Notes: generated from the letters alone by a model not told the origin. A stretch of 64,000 nt of DNA from Planctomyces sp. (GCA_019636235.1 JAHBXW010000001.1:744001-808000); one strand, 5' to 3'; shown: positions 17,202-27,532, counted from the stretch's first letter. Translations and numbers: made by a program.

Positions 17202-18614
17202 ATGGAACGACCGACGCATGGCCGACACGCATCGCCGCACCTGATGCGCCGCCGGGAACTCCTGTCGGCGGGCGCCGTCGGTTGGCTCGGACTGTCCTGG
17301 CCGCAACTCCTCGCCTCACGGGCCCTCGCGGCCGATGACGCGCCTCCCGGCTTCGGTCGCGCCAAAAGCTGCATCCTGCTGTTCATGTGGGGCGGCCCCG
17401 CCCATCAGGACACCTGGGACCTCAAGCCGGACGCCCCGGCCGAAGTCCGCGGCGAATTCCAGCCCATCTCCACCGCCGTCCCCGGCATTCAGATCGGCGA
17501 ACACTTCCCCCTGCTCGCCCAGCGGACCGATCAGCTGGCCATCATCCGGTCGATGACGCACAACAACGTCGACCACACGCCGTCGACGCACTTCCTGCTG
17601 ACCGGACAGGCGCCGCCCCCCACGTCTGATCTGCGCCAGGACTGGCCCAGCCTGGGGAGCGTGCTGTCGCGTCTCGGCCGCGGCAGCGAACCGCTGCCGC
17701 CGTTCGTGTCGATGCGGCCCACGGTGCCGGGGGACGTGCCGCGGTTCGTCGAGCAAAGTCACGGCCAGTTCTCCGGTTGGCTGGGGCGGCAGTTCGACCC
17801 GCTCACAATCGACACCGATCCGAACGACCCGAACTATCGCGTCGACGAGTACGTGCGCCAGCACGGCATCGAGATCGACCGGCTCGACAGCCGCCGGGAC
17901 CTGCTGCGCTCGCTCGATTCGCAGCGGTCGATCCTGGACGCGGGCTACGAGGCGGCCGTGAATCAGCACTATCGCCGCGCGTTTCAACTGTTGCGCGGCG
18001 CCGCCGGAGGGGATGCGTTCGACCTGAATCAGGAGCCCGACGCGATGCGCGAGCGCTACGGCCGCAACCCGCACGGCCAGAGCGTGCTGCTGGCCCGCCG
18101 CCTGATCGAACGCGGCGTGCCGCTGGTGTGCGCCTTCTGGCCGAACGACGGCATCAAGAACGTCAGCGTGTACTGGGACACCCACAGCCGGAACTTCATT
18201 GATCTCAAGTCGCGGCTGATGCCGGTCGCGGACCAGGCGTTTTCAGCGCTGCTCGACGACCTCCGCGAGCGCGGCCTGCTGGACGAGACGCTGGTGATCT
18301 GGACGGGCGAGTTCGGCCGCACGCCGAAGATCGGGCAGGTCAACAGCGACGCCGGCGCCGGGCGGGATGGCCGGGACCACTGGCCGAACTGCTTCACGAC
18401 AGTCCTCGCGGGGGGCGGCGTGCAGGGCGGGCAGGCGTACGGCGCATCGGACCGCTATGCGGCCTACCCTTCGCAGAACCCGGTGCAACCCGTCGACCTG
18501 ATGGCCACCGTACATCACCTGCTCGGCATTCCGCGGCACCTGGAGCTGACAGATTCGCAACAGCGTCCGCTGGTCGTCTGTCCGGGCGAGCCCATTCTGC
18601 CGCTGCTGGGGTGA
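17202..18614 (+). CDS. DUF1501 family protein (sulfatase-like fold), Tat-exported
   Basis: About 470 residues. The leader MRRRELLSAGAVGWLGLSW is a Tat signal; an internal ATG at 17244 would start exactly there and is an alternative. Family marks are the opening SCILLFMWGGPAHQDTWDLKPD, then FQPISTAVPGIQIGEHFP, the SMTHNNVDHTPSTHFLLTG block, and the late WTGEFGRTPKIG and GRDHWPNCFTTVLAGGGVQGG. DUF1501 proteins are alkaline-phosphatase/sulfatase-like in fold. In planctomycetes they usually sit next to DUF1549/DUF1553 cytochrome-like partners, but no such partner is present here, so this is a stand-alone copy. Substrate unknown. Confidence 0.88.
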   Translation: MERPTHGRHASPHLMRRRELLSAGAVGWLGLSWPQLLASRALAADDAPPGFGRAKSCILLFMWGGPAHQDTWDLKPDAPAEVRGEFQPISTAVPGIQIGEHFPLLAQRTDQLAIIRSMTHNNVDHTPSTHFLLTGQAPPPTSDLRQDWPSLGSVLSRLGRGSEPLPPFVSMRPTVPGDVPRFVEQSHGQFSGWLGRQFDPLTIDTDPNDPNYRVDEYVRQHGIEIDRLDSRRDLLRSLDSQRSILDAGYEAAVNQHYRRAFQLLRGAAGGDAFDLNQEPDAMRERYGRNPHGQSVLLARRLIERGVPLVCAFWPNDGIKNVSVYWDTHSRNFIDLKSRLMPVADQAFSALLDDLRERGLLDETLVIWTGEFGRTPKIGQVNSDAGAGRDGRDHWPNCFTTVLAGGGVQGGQAYGASDRYAAYPSQNPVQPVDLMATVHHLLGIPRHLELTDSQQRPLVVCPGEPILPLLG

Positions 18615-18651
18615 CGCGGACTCTGCCCAGCCATTCTCCACAGAGCCATTC

Positions 18652-20049
18652 ATGCGCCTTCTCAACTGCGTCGTCACGCTGTTCCTGTGCGGCCCCGTCC
18701 TGTGCGGTCCTGCGGAGGCCGGCCTTCGCTGCGGCGCGGCGCGCGTCGACATCACGCCGCCTCCGGGTACGCCCATGGCCGGGTACTACTTCGAGCGCGG
18801 CGCCGAAGGCACGCACGACAGCCTGTATGCCAGCGTCCTGGTGCTGGACGACGGACAGACGCGGGCGGCCTGCGTGATGCTGGACCTGATCGCCACGACC
18901 GCGCCGATGGTCCAGGCGGCCCGGGAACGCATCGAACAGACCTGCGGCATCCCCGCCGGCAACGTGCTGATCGCCGCCACGCATTCGCACACCGGCCCGA
19001 TGCTGGCGAGTTCGAATCGACGCTCGAACGATTTCGGAGCGAGTCATCCGCTGGCCGTGCGGTTCATGGACGAGTTGCCGGACCGGATCGCGCAGGCGGT
19101 GAGCGACGCGCTGGCCGCCGCGGTCGACGTGCAGGCGGCCTGGGCCGTCGGCCGTTGCGAGGGCATCGCCTTCAATCGCCGGTTTCACATGCGGGACGGC
19201 AGCGTGGGCTGGAACCCGGGCAAATTGAACCCACAGATCGTGCGGGAGGCGGGCCCCGTCGACACGGACCTGCCGATCGTCGAGTTTCAGAACCCGGACG
19301 GCCGTCCCGTCAGCCTGCTGATGAGCTACGCCATTCACCTCGACACCGTTGGCGGCCCGCTGTTTTCCTCCGACGTCCCGCACACCGTCCGCTCGCTGCT
19401 GACGGCGGCCCGCGGCGAATCGCTGATCCCGCTGTACGCGACCGGCGCCTGCGGCGACGTCAATCACATCGACGTTCGCAGCAGCCTGCCGCAGAAGGGG
19501 CACGGAGAAGCGGCCCGGATTGGAACGCGACTGGCGGCCGCCGCGCTGGCCGCCTGCGACAACCTCCGTCCCGTCGAGGATCCGCGGCTCCGCGTCGCAC
19601 GGCGGACTGTGGAACTCCCGCTGCCCGAGATCGCTCCCGAAGCCGCCGCCGCCGCCCGCGAGACGATTGAACGAAACTCTGCGCCCGGGGCCGCCCGCCC
19701 GTCATTTCTGGAACTTGTGAAGGCCTATCAGACGATCGACGTCGTCGAGCGCGAGGGGCGTCCCTGGGAGGTCGAAGTGCAGGTGATCGCCATGGGGCGG
19801 GACGTCGCCGTGGTCAGCCTGCCCGGCGAGATCTTCGTCGAGCTGGGAATCACGATCCGCCGCGGCTCCCCTTTCGCGTGCACGGCGATCGCCGAGCTGG
19901 CCAACGGCAGCGTGGGCTACGTCCCCAATCGCGTCGCGTATCCGCAGGGAAACTATGAGGTCGTCAGCGCCCGCGTCGCCGAGGGTTCCGGCGAACGGCT
20001 CGTCGACGCGGCGCTGGAGATGCTCCGGGAACTGTATGTCGCTCCGTAG
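18652..20049 (+). CDS. Secreted neutral/alkaline non-lysosomal ceramidase-like protein
   Basis: A 465-residue protein with a signal peptide (NCVVTLFLCGPVLCGPAEA). The start of the mature part, CGAARVDITPPPGTPMAGYY, is the recognisable opening of the ceramidase-like family. The predicted zinc His pair is in AATHSHTGPMLASS and a further His in SYAIHLDTVGG. A late YVPNRVAYPQGNYEV corresponds to the region bearing the last ligand. It lacks the C-terminal immunoglobulin-like domain of true ceramidases, so the substrate may differ. It starts 37 bases after the DUF1501 gene, so co-transcription is likely. A second copy lies at 26.1 kb. Confidence 0.85.
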   Translation: MRLLNCVVTLFLCGPVLCGPAEAGLRCGAARVDITPPPGTPMAGYYFERGAEGTHDSLYASVLVLDDGQTRAACVMLDLIATTAPMVQAARERIEQTCGIPAGNVLIAATHSHTGPMLASSNRRSNDFGASHPLAVRFMDELPDRIAQAVSDALAAAVDVQAAWAVGRCEGIAFNRRFHMRDGSVGWNPGKLNPQIVREAGPVDTDLPIVEFQNPDGRPVSLLMSYAIHLDTVGGPLFSSDVPHTVRSLLTAARGESLIPLYATGACGDVNHIDVRSSLPQKGHGEAARIGTRLAAAALAACDNLRPVEDPRLRVARRTVELPLPEIAPEAAAAARETIERNSAPGAARPSFLELVKAYQTIDVVEREGRPWEVEVQVIAMGRDVAVVSLPGEIFVELGITIRRGSPFACTAIAELANGSVGYVPNRVAYPQGNYEVVSARVAEGSGERLVDAALEMLRELYVAP

Positions 20050-20058
20050 GCGGACCGC

Positions 20059-21579
20059 TCAGGCGTGCAGCGCCGCGCGGGTCCGCTGCACCAGATCGTT
20101 GTCGCGATCCCCCGTGCCCTTCAGGTTGAACACCGACATCGCCAGGAACCGGTCCCGCCATTCGGGGCTGATATGGCCATAATCTTCCAGAACGGCGGAG
20201 CTGAATTTGTAGTCGTGCGAGTCCCGTCCTTTGAGGAAGATCAGCCGTCGCGACGCGGCGATGAATTCCGCGGGATCGCCGCCGGACGTCAGCCAGGCCT
20301 GCAGCTCGGCGGCCGCCTGGCCGCGATTCGATGAGATGGCCGCGGTGATCGACTCCAGCGACGGCGTCAGCCCTTCCGCTTGCGACGCCAGGTCATCGAC
20401 TCGCGTTGGGCTGAGGTCGCCCCGCCCCCGGGCCGCCTCCCGGAAGTGCGAGTTGAAGGCGCTCGACTGCAGCAGCAGCCGTTTGCGCAACGTCTCATCC
20501 CCAACGTTCGCCCACAGATAGTGCATCGCGTTCGCCGTCGTCAGCCCATGCAGCGCGACGATCCCCGGCTGCTGCATCAGCAGTTCCCCGGAACCGACGA
20601 ACACGCCGTCCCACAGCGACTGCGGCGACACGCCCCGGGCCAGCATTTCGACGGCCGCTTCCGCGGCGGCCTGCGGCGGCGCGTTGCGATACGCATCCAG
20701 CAGGTCGCGCGTCGCCTGCGAATCCGCCGCGCCTGCCAGCCAGCCGGCGGGAATCCGCGCGACCAGCGCCTCGTTCTGCCGCCACGCCCGATCCGCCGGC
20801 AGATCATTCTCCGCCGGGTTCGGCTCGTCGGAATGGTTCAGCAACGCGAACGTCAGCGACCGCAGCACCGGCTCGGCGTACTCCCAGCCGATCACCTGCA
20901 GCGTCCGCCATGCGTTCGCGAGGAAAATCGCCTTGTGGCCGATCGACCGGAAATCCCGAGCCGCGAACTGCGCGAACTGATGGAACACATCGACCGCGCC
21001 CGCCGTGCGGACCAGCGACACCGTCGCCGCGTCGGCCGCTTCCACGTCCCAGCGATTCATCGCATCGGTGAAGGCGTCCCTGGCAGCCGCCGCTTCCGGC
21101 AATCGTCCCTCGGGGGGCTCGGGCATCTGCCAGCCCCCGCGTCGCTGCTCGTCGGCCTGCGCCGACTTGAAGTAATCCAGCGCCCAGAAAATCGGCAGCC
21201 AGCGATCCTCGTCCGGCCCGGACAGACTCGCCAGGTGGCAGGAATTCACCACCAGCACCGCGTGAAACTTGAACCCCACCGCCGGACGCGGCTGTACGTT
21301 CCGCACGCCCGCCAACAGCAGTCCGGCCAGCACCTCGCGATACGATGCCCCGGCACGGATCCGGCCCGCCACTTCGTCCAGCAGCTGTTCCCGTGGCGTC
21401 TCTTCGATCAGCCGGACCAGCGACGTCACGCGGTCCGCGGAGGCGGGGATGCCCCGCAGCGTCGCCTCGGCCGCCGAAACCCGGGGCAACCGCCCCAGCC
21501 AGGACCAGCCTCCCGCGAACGCCGCGGCGCCCAGGGTCGTGGCCCCCAGAAACTCTCTGCGAGATGAATGCCGTGCCAT
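20059..21579 (-). CDS. Tat-exported all-helical protein of unknown function
   Basis: A 506-residue protein. The leader SSRREFLGATTLGAAAFAGG is a good Tat signal (RREFL), so it is exported folded, possibly with a cofactor. The mature part is almost entirely helical with conserved-looking pieces VGFKFHAVLVVNSCHLASL, HQFAQFAARDFRSIGHKAIF, LHGLTTANAMHYLW and KGRDSHDYKFSSAVLEDYG. Several His residues (SCHLAS, SIGHKAIF, ALHGLT) could bind metal. I do not recognise a named family. It is convergent with the ceramidase-like gene, ten bases apart. No partner gene suggests a role. Confidence 0.7.
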   Translation of the reverse strand: MARHSSRREFLGATTLGAAAFAGGWSWLGRLPRVSAAEATLRGIPASADRVTSLVRLIEETPREQLLDEVAGRIRAGASYREVLAGLLLAGVRNVQPRPAVGFKFHAVLVVNSCHLASLSGPDEDRWLPIFWALDYFKSAQADEQRRGGWQMPEPPEGRLPEAAAARDAFTDAMNRWDVEAADAATVSLVRTAGAVDVFHQFAQFAARDFRSIGHKAIFLANAWRTLQVIGWEYAEPVLRSLTFALLNHSDEPNPAENDLPADRAWRQNEALVARIPAGWLAGAADSQATRDLLDAYRNAPPQAAAEAAVEMLARGVSPQSLWDGVFVGSGELLMQQPGIVALHGLTTANAMHYLWANVGDETLRKRLLLQSSAFNSHFREAARGRGDLSPTRVDDLASQAEGLTPSLESITAAISSNRGQAAAELQAWLTSGGDPAEFIAASRRLIFLKGRDSHDYKFSSAVLEDYGHISPEWRDRFLAMSVFNLKGTGDRDNDLVQRTRAALHA

Positions 21580-21826
21580 GACGCGTTGCCTCCTGAAACC
21601 AGCGCTGTGTTTCGGTCGGGTTCGCCCGCATCAGGCCCGCCCCGCACCGGAGACGGACATCCGCATTGTACGACGTCGTGCTCAGCCCCGCACCCGCCAA
21701 TGCCGGCAACCGGCGCGGCTTGCGCCAACCCAGGTTTCCTTCAGAAAGACTGGCAGGCTCTGATCCTCGACCGCCCCCGGTTCGTTACGATCACGCCCAC
21801 CCGGCCGCGTGTCCGTGCTCCGACGA

Positions 21827-22222
21827 ATGATCGACGAATTTCGCATGACCTCCGCTGCGCCGAACCGCGAAACGCTTCCCGCCGCCATTTCCGCCGAGCT
21901 GTCTCTCGACGAGCAGTTGCGGATCATGGACGTGGCCCGCGCTCTGCGAAAGGAGCGCGACGTCGCCGCCGCCCAGTTCAACCGCGAGGAAGTCCGCGCG
22001 ATCATCCGGCAGCGATTAATGGCCTCAACCGAGATTACGGGAGACACGCTCAACGAAGCGGACGTCGACGCGGCCATCGAGCTGTATTTCAACAATCTGC
22101 ATACGTACCGCGATCCGCCCTGGAGCCTGTCGCTGCTGCTGGCCCACCTGTACGTTCGCCGGCTGCAGGTCGCGGCGGGGCTGGCGGTCGTCGCGGCGCT
22201 GCTGTGGCAGCTGTTCCGCTGA
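21827..22222 (+). CDS. Small tail-anchored protein of unknown function
   Basis: About 131 residues from ATG 21827; GTG 21809 and ATG 21845 are equally possible because none has a clear ribosome binding site. The N-terminal half is helical and charged (LDEQLRIMDVARALRKERDVAAAQFNREEV). A single hydrophobic segment ends the protein (LQVAAGLAVVAALLWQLF), so it is a C-terminally anchored membrane protein. It precedes another membrane protein by 37 bases, which suggests a two-gene operon. Function unknown. Confidence 0.65.
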   Translation: MIDEFRMTSAAPNRETLPAAISAELSLDEQLRIMDVARALRKERDVAAAQFNREEVRAIIRQRLMASTEITGDTLNEADVDAAIELYFNNLHTYRDPPWSLSLLLAHLYVRRLQVAAGLAVVAALLWQLFR

Positions 22223-22259
22223 TTCTCACCTCGATCCGATCCCCACGGGAAATGACGAC

Positions 22260-22799
22260 ATGCCGACCGCCGATCAAGAGGCTCGCCTGCGGGGAATGAC
22301 GTTCGTCCTGCAAGTCATCACGCTGGCGCTGGTCCTGGGCGTGTCGCTGTTCACCGGATACACGGTGCTGCTCGCCGGGGCGCTGCGGAAGCAACCCGAG
22401 GGGACGACAATGAGCATTGTCGGCGTGGGCATGGCGATTTCGGCGATCATTTGCCAATACGTGGCGTTCGCGGTCTGCGACGCTGCCGCTGTCCGCAACG
22501 CTCGCGGGAACCCGAACGCGGAAATCGGGCCCATCTACTTCTTGAGAACGCTGATCTCCCTCGCGTTTCTGGAATCGGCCGCGTTCATGAACGCCATCGC
22601 CCTGCTGCAGGAGCACAACGCCTGGAGCCTGGCGATTATCGGAGTCGTCCTGGTCCTGATGCTGCTGCGTCTCCCCACGCGCACGCGCGTCGAGCAATGG
22701 CTGGAGGCCCGCCGCATGGACGCGTCCGCCAGCGCGGCGGACCGCGACGAGGACTGGCCGCGAGGGAATGACGACTTCGGCGATCGGCCGAACGCGTGA
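22260..22799 (+). CDS. Four-helix integral membrane protein of unknown function
   Basis: A 179-residue protein with four hydrophobic segments, at about residues 14-38 (VLQVITLALVLGVSLFTGY), 51-73, 92-113 and 121-138 (AWSLAIIGVVLVLMLLRL), then a charged cytoplasmic tail. The spacing resembles small planctomycete membrane proteins. No functional motif is visible. It is probably co-transcribed with the tail-anchored gene before it. Confidence 0.65.
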   Translation: MPTADQEARLRGMTFVLQVITLALVLGVSLFTGYTVLLAGALRKQPEGTTMSIVGVGMAISAIICQYVAFAVCDAAAVRNARGNPNAEIGPIYFLRTLISLAFLESAAFMNAIALLQEHNAWSLAIIGVVLVLMLLRLPTRTRVEQWLEARRMDASASAADRDEDWPRGNDDFGDRPNA

Positions 22800-22806
22800 A
22801 CGCCCG

Positions 22807-23748
22807 CTAAGGCGTCGCGGCGCCCTCAGATTGCGCCCGCTCGTGGAACTGCTTCCAATTGATCAACTCGACCCCTTCGTCCTTAAGCAGCTTGCGGATC
22901 GCCGGGTTCGTGAAGATCCGCCGGTCGCCGTCCCGGCGTTCAGCGCTGTTGGTCACATGCCGCAGCTCTTCATCCAGCACGCCGCAGTGAATGATCAACT
23001 GGCTGACGCCGTCCGGCAGGTTCTTCAGCGTCCGCACGTAGTTCTGCTCGCGCTCCTCGTGCGTGTCGCCGCCATAGAACTGCGCCAAGCCATTCAGCAC
23101 CGGCAGCCGCTCGCGGTCCAGCACCGTCAACAGCTCCTTCCCGGAATCCACCAGACCCGGGTATTGCCGCACGGACGGTTCGTCGAGATTCCGCATGTAT
23201 AAGACCGGCAGACCATACTCGACGCCCAGCCGCACGTAGACCTCCAGCAAGTCGCCCCGGCTGACGAGCGCCCCCATGTGCGTGTCGAGATGACTGATCC
23301 GGATGCCGAGATGCCGCGCTTTCTCGATCTGCGCCCGGAGTTCGATCTCCACCTCCGCGGCCCGCGCGTTGGACGCCACCTGCTCGACGCTTCTCCACAG
23401 ACAGCCATCGGGGTCGACCAGGCTGGGCACTTCGCTTTTCGGAGCCACCGGCCCCCAGCGGTAATGCTTCCATTCGGAATTCAACGTCAGGTGGATGCCG
23501 TAATCGTGCTCCGGATGCTCCTTCGCATAGGCCGCAAACTCGAACACCCACGGACAGGGCATCATGATGCTGCAGCTCGAGACGATCCCCGACTCCAGCG
23601 CCTCGATCGTGCCGACGTTGACCGAATGGCACATCCCGGCGTCGTCCGCATGGATGATGACCTGCTTCCGGGCGCGGGGCTCCTCGGCCCAGCCGCCCAC
23701 CGCCGCAAGCCCCATCACTGCCGCCGCCGCAATTCCCTGCCAGTTCAT
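22807..23748 (-). CDS. ChbG/YdjC-type carbohydrate deacetylase, secreted
   Basis: The ATG at 23748 (GAGG upstream) starts a signal peptide ([16 protein letters not shown]); the frame upstream is unlikely coding. The 313-residue protein carries the YdjC-family metal site: [14 protein letters not shown] (catalytic Asp pair), [11 protein letters not shown] (both metal His) and [11 protein letters not shown]. YdjC proteins remove acetyl groups from chito-oligosaccharides or related amino sugars. Export suggests it acts on glycans in the planctomycete periplasm or outside. The gene is divergent from moeA and stands alone. Confidence 0.82.
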   Translation of the reverse strand: MNWQGIAAAAVMGLAAVGGWAEEPRARKQVIIHADDAGMCHSVNVGTIEALESGIVSSCSIMMPCPWVFEFAAYAKEHPEHDYGIHLTLNSEWKHYRWGPVAPKSEVPSLVDPDGCLWRSVEQVASNARAAEVEIELRAQIEKARHLGIRISHLDTHMGALVSRGDLLEVYVRLGVEYGLPVLYMRNLDEPSVRQYPGLVDSGKELLTVLDRERLPVLNGLAQFYGGDTHEEREQNYVRTLKNLPDGVSQLIIHCGVLDEELRHVTNSAERRDGDRRIFTNPAIRKLLKDEGVELINWKQFHERAQSEGAATP

Positions 23749-24014
23749 GTCCGCCTCGTGTGTGACCAGGCCAGCGTCGTTGGCGCGAGCCGCATCGACC
23801 CTCTTGGAATCGATCCTTCCCGCGGCGCGCAGCCTCTCAAACCTCGGCCGGCATTGTAGGCCGCCATGCTCGACGCGACACGCCGCCGCGATCCGGCCGG
23901 CCGTACGCTTCCGTCCCCTGTTTGCGGTCCCCGTGCAATTCTGATAACGAGCACTCCGGCGGTCCGTTGCCTTGGAAACGTCCCACGCCGCAGGGCGACG
24001 GACGGACGCGCCCG

Positions 24015-26036
24015 ATGGGTCCCGACTTGCCACACGACTCCCCCTCGCCCGATCCCCGAAGCCTCGCGGACGCCGCCCGCCAGGGACAGTTTCTGACGGT
24101 CATGGACCGCGAAACGGCCGCGCTGCGATTCCGAGCGGCGCTGCGCCTCGACCCGCTCGGCGACGAGGAGATTCCCCTCGCCGCGGCCCGCGGACGCGTC
24201 CTCGCAGCCGAAGTCGTGGCCGAAATCGACGTGCCCGGCTTCGATCGCTCGAACGTCGACGGCTTCGCGATCCGCTCCGCCGACGCCGCCGGCGCCATGG
24301 AGGAGCAGCCCCGGGTCCTCACGTTGACGCCCGACATCCTGCATCCCGGCGTCGTGCCGACACACGTCATCGGCGCCGGGCAGGCGACCATGATCGCCAC
24401 GGGCGGGATGGCGCCGCGCGGGGCCGATGCGATCGTGATGGTCGAGGAAACTCATGTCGTGGACGCCCCTACCAACGATGGGACCGTCCGCATCGAATTG
24501 ACCCGCGCCGCCGCGCCGGGGCAGAACATCACCTTCGCCGGCACGGACATCGCCCGCGGCGAAACGGTGCTGTGGCGCGGGCAACTGCTGACCGCCCGCG
24601 AGCTGGGCGTTCTGGCGGCGCTGGGCCGGGACAGCGTTTGCGTCCGCCGCCGACCACGGGTGGCGATCCTGTCGACGGGGGACGAGGTTGTGCCGGCCGG
24701 CCAGCCGTTGCCCCTGGGCTGCGTCTACGACTCCAACGCGCCGACGCTCGCGGCGGCCGTCGAGGAATGCGGCGGCGAGGCCGTCCTGCTCGGAGCGGTT
24801 CCGGACGACGACGCGACCCTTGAAGCAACGCTCAACCAGGCCCTCGAAGCCGACTGCGTCCTGTTGTCGGGGGGCACGTCCAAGGGCGCCGGCGACATCT
24901 CCTATCGGGTCGTCAGCCGGTTGACCGATCCGGGAATCGTCGCGCACGGCGTGGCGCTCAAGCCGGGCAAGCCCGTCTGTCTGGCGGCCACGCGCGGCAA
25001 GCCCGTCGTCGTGCTGCCGGGGTTTCCGACATCTGCGATCTTCACATTTCATGAGTTCGTCGCGCCCGTCATTCGCTCACTGGCAGGTCGGCCCGCCGAT
25101 CAGCGCGCGACCGTCCCGGCCTCGCTCCCCGCCCGGCTGAATTCCGATCGCGGTCGCACGGAGTACGTCCTCGTCGGCCTTTCGCGATCCGTGGACGGCT
25201 GGGCGGCGTTTCCGCTCGGCAAGGGCTCGGGCTCGGTGACGACTTTCAGCCATGCCGACGGGTTCGTGACGATCCCCGATCGAACCGAGTATCTGGACGC
25301 CGGATCGCGCGTCGATGTCGCCCTCCTCGACCGCGATCTGCGCCCGGCGGACCTCGTCGTCATGGGCAGCCATTGCGTGGGCCTGGACCGCATCCTCAGC
25401 CGCGTTCGCGAGGCCGGTTTCGGCGCCAAGTCCATCTTCGTGGGCAGTCAGGGAGGCCTGACCGCGGCGACCCGGGGAGAATGCGACGTCGCGGGCGTGC
25501 ATCTGTTCGATCCCCAATCCGGCATCTACAACCGCCCGTTCGCGACGCCAGAAGTGGAGTGGGTTCGCGGCTACTCCCGCCGGCAGTGCCTCGTGTTCCG
25601 TGCGGACGATCCGCGCTTCGCCGGCGCGACGTCCGTCGAGGCCCTGCGGAACGCGCTCCGCGATCCCGCATTGACGATGGTGAACCGCAACACCGGCAGC
25701 GGGACCCGGATCGTCATAGATCAGCTCCTCGACGACATCCCCCTTGCCCGCGGTCCCGAGCGGCAGCGGATCGCCGGATATCTGCTGCAGCCGCGGTCGC
25801 ACAATGCTGTCGCGGCGGCCGTGCTGCATGGCCGGGCCGACTGGGGCGTCTGCATTGAGACGGTCGCGCGGGAGTACGGCCTGGCGACGCTGCCGCTCGT
25901 CGATGAGGACTACGACTTCCTGATCCCCAGAACGAGGCTGGAGCGTCCTGCCGTGCGGTGCTTTCTGGAAACGCTCGGATCGCTGGAAACGCGCGCGTCG
26001 CTGGCCGAAATCGGCTTCATCGTCGACAACCACTGA
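24015..26036 (+). CDS. moeA: MoeA molybdopterin molybdenumtransferase fused to a periplasmic-binding-like domain
   Basis: About 673 residues from ATG 24015; ATG 24102 ([10 protein letters not shown]) is an equally plausible start and the frame is open to 23922. Residues up to about 430 are Moe[34 protein letters not shown], the molybdopterin-binding [24 protein letters not shown] and [17 protein letters not shown]. MoeA inserts molybdate into adenylated molybdopterin. The last about 230 residues are a second domain starting [17 protein letters not shown], with [24 protein letters not shown] and a [16 protein letters not shown] motif, the pattern of the PBP-like (LysR/ModA-type) domain found fused to MoeA in archaea and some bacteria. 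That domain probably senses or delivers molybdate or a related ligand. No mob or moa genes are nearby. Confidence 0.87.
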   Translation: MGPDLPHDSPSPDPRSLADAARQGQFLTVMDRETAALRFRAALRLDPLGDEEIPLAAARGRVLAAEVVAEIDVPGFDRSNVDGFAIRSADAAGAMEEQPRVLTLTPDILHPGVVPTHVIGAGQATMIATGGMAPRGADAIVMVEETHVVDAPTNDGTVRIELTRAAAPGQNITFAGTDIARGETVLWRGQLLTARELGVLAALGRDSVCVRRRPRVAILSTGDEVVPAGQPLPLGCVYDSNAPTLAAAVEECGGEAVLLGAVPDDDATLEATLNQALEADCVLLSGGTSKGAGDISYRVVSRLTDPGIVAHGVALKPGKPVCLAATRGKPVVVLPGFPTSAIFTFHEFVAPVIRSLAGRPADQRATVPASLPARLNSDRGRTEYVLVGLSRSVDGWAAFPLGKGSGSVTTFSHADGFVTIPDRTEYLDAGSRVDVALLDRDLRPADLVVMGSHCVGLDRILSRVREAGFGAKSIFVGSQGGLTAATRGECDVAGVHLFDPQSGIYNRPFATPEVEWVRGYSRRQCLVFRADDPRFAGATSVEALRNALRDPALTMVNRNTGSGTRIVIDQLLDDIPLARGPERQRIAGYLLQPRSHNAVAAAVLHGRADWGVCIETVAREYGLATLPLVDEDYDFLIPRTRLERPAVRCFLETLGSLETRASLAEIGFIVDNH

Positions 26037-26088
26037 GGCCGCTGGAGTTCCCCGGATCAATCAACCCTGCCGTCGCATCGAGGCCCCC

Positions 26089-27498
26089 ATGGCGAGACGC
26101 TTGTTCCCGGGCTGGATGGCCCTCCTGTCGGCGGCCAGCGTCGTCCTCGCGTTGCGGCCGCTCGGTGCGAACGACGCCCCGGCGGGCGGACCAGCCGCGA
26201 CGCTGTGGACGTTCGAGGCGGATGTGACGCCGCCGCTCGGACATCGATTGTTGACCGGCCTGCGCAAGCCGGCGACCGCCGTCGATGAGCCGCTGCTCGC
26301 ACGAGGCTTCGTCCTGATCCCATCCGGCCAACCGGCGCTCGTGTACTGTGCCGTCGATTGGGCGGAGATTCGCAATGACGCCTACGATCGCTGGCGGGAC
26401 GCGTTGGCGGAAGCCGCTGGAACGACGCGGGAACGCGTCCTCGTCAGCGCGCTGCATCCGCACGATGCCCCGCTCGCCGATTTGACCGCGCAACGACTGC
26501 TGGAGAAGGCCCACGTCGATGGGCAGATCATCGACCTGGAGTTTCATGAGCGCGCCGTTCAGGGCGCAGCCGACGCGCTCCGCCAGGGCCGCGAACGCGC
26601 GCGAACCGTGACGCACGTCGGAGTCGGCGCCGCGGCCGCCAGCGGGCTGGCCTCCAATCGCCGGTACCTGCGCCCGGACGGCACGCCCTCTTACGGGCGG
26701 TACTCCGCCGGAGGATCCGACGAGGCCCGGACGGCCCCTGAAGGCGACATCGACCCACTCGTGCGTTCACTCAGTTTCTGGGACGGCGACACGCCGCTGG
26801 TCGTCCTCAGCACCTATGCGACGCACCCGATGAGCGTCTACGGGACCAGCCGAATCTCGCCGGACTTTCCGGGCCGGGCTCGCGCGCTCCGCCAGGTGAA
26901 GACGCCCCAGGCCCTGCAAATCTACGCCGCGGGCGCCAGCGGAAATATCACCGTCGGCAAGTTTAACGACGGCCGGATCGAGTCCCGGGAGGTCTTCGCT
27001 GAACGGCTCGCGTCAGCGATGGAGGCCGCGTACGACGGGCGAGTGATGACGCCGCTCGAGCGCATCGCGTTCCGCACCCTGCCGCTGACGCTGGATCCCC
27101 GCGCCGCCACGGAGTTCTCCGCCGAGTCGCTCCAGGCGAAACTTGAAGACTCAGGCGATCCGCACGGTCAGGAACTGGCGGCGCTGGGCCTCAGCTGGCG
27201 CCGCAGGTGCGAACCCGGCCAGCCGATCGACGTGCCGGCGATTGACCTCGGGCCGGCGCAGATACTGCTGCTCCCGGCGGAGATCTATGTGGAATATCAG
27301 CTCTTCGCGCAGGCGCTGCGCCCGGACCAGTCGATCCTGACGATCGGCTACGGGGAATGCGGGCCCGGATACATCCCGGTCGAACGCGCCTGGGACGAGG
27401 GGGACGAGAATCTTCGCGGCTGGTGCTGGGTGGCGCCGGGCCAGCAGCCGCGGATCGAGTCGCTGCTCCGCGAGCTGTTGGGCGCCGCTGCTCAGTGA
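26089..27498 (+). CDS. Secreted ceramidase-like protein (second copy)
   Basis: A 469-residue secreted protein (signal MARRLFPGWMALLSAASVVLALRP). The layout follows the copy at 18.7 kb: DVTPPLGHRLL at the N-terminus, SALHPHDAPLA in place of the HxH pair, STYATHPMSVYG for the third His, and a late GYIPVERAW. The central sequence is only distantly similar to the first copy, so these are old paralogues or separate subfamilies. GAGG before the ATG supports the start. It follows moeA by 52 bases but has no obvious functional link to it. The substrate is unknown; true ceramide cleavage should not be assumed. Confidence 0.78.
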   Translation: MARRLFPGWMALLSAASVVLALRPLGANDAPAGGPAATLWTFEADVTPPLGHRLLTGLRKPATAVDEPLLARGFVLIPSGQPALVYCAVDWAEIRNDAYDRWRDALAEAAGTTRERVLVSALHPHDAPLADLTAQRLLEKAHVDGQIIDLEFHERAVQGAADALRQGRERARTVTHVGVGAAAASGLASNRRYLRPDGTPSYGRYSAGGSDEARTAPEGDIDPLVRSLSFWDGDTPLVVLSTYATHPMSVYGTSRISPDFPGRARALRQVKTPQALQIYAAGASGNITVGKFNDGRIESREVFAERLASAMEAAYDGRVMTPLERIAFRTLPLTLDPRAATEFSAESLQAKLEDSGDPHGQELAALGLSWRRRCEPGQPIDVPAIDLGPAQILLLPAEIYVEYQLFAQALRPDQSILTIGYGECGPGYIPVERAWDEGDENLRGWCWVAPGQQPRIESLLRELLGAAAQ

Positions 27499-27532
27499 AC
27501 GTGCGCAGTGCCAGCCCGCCGGGTCACCCGAG

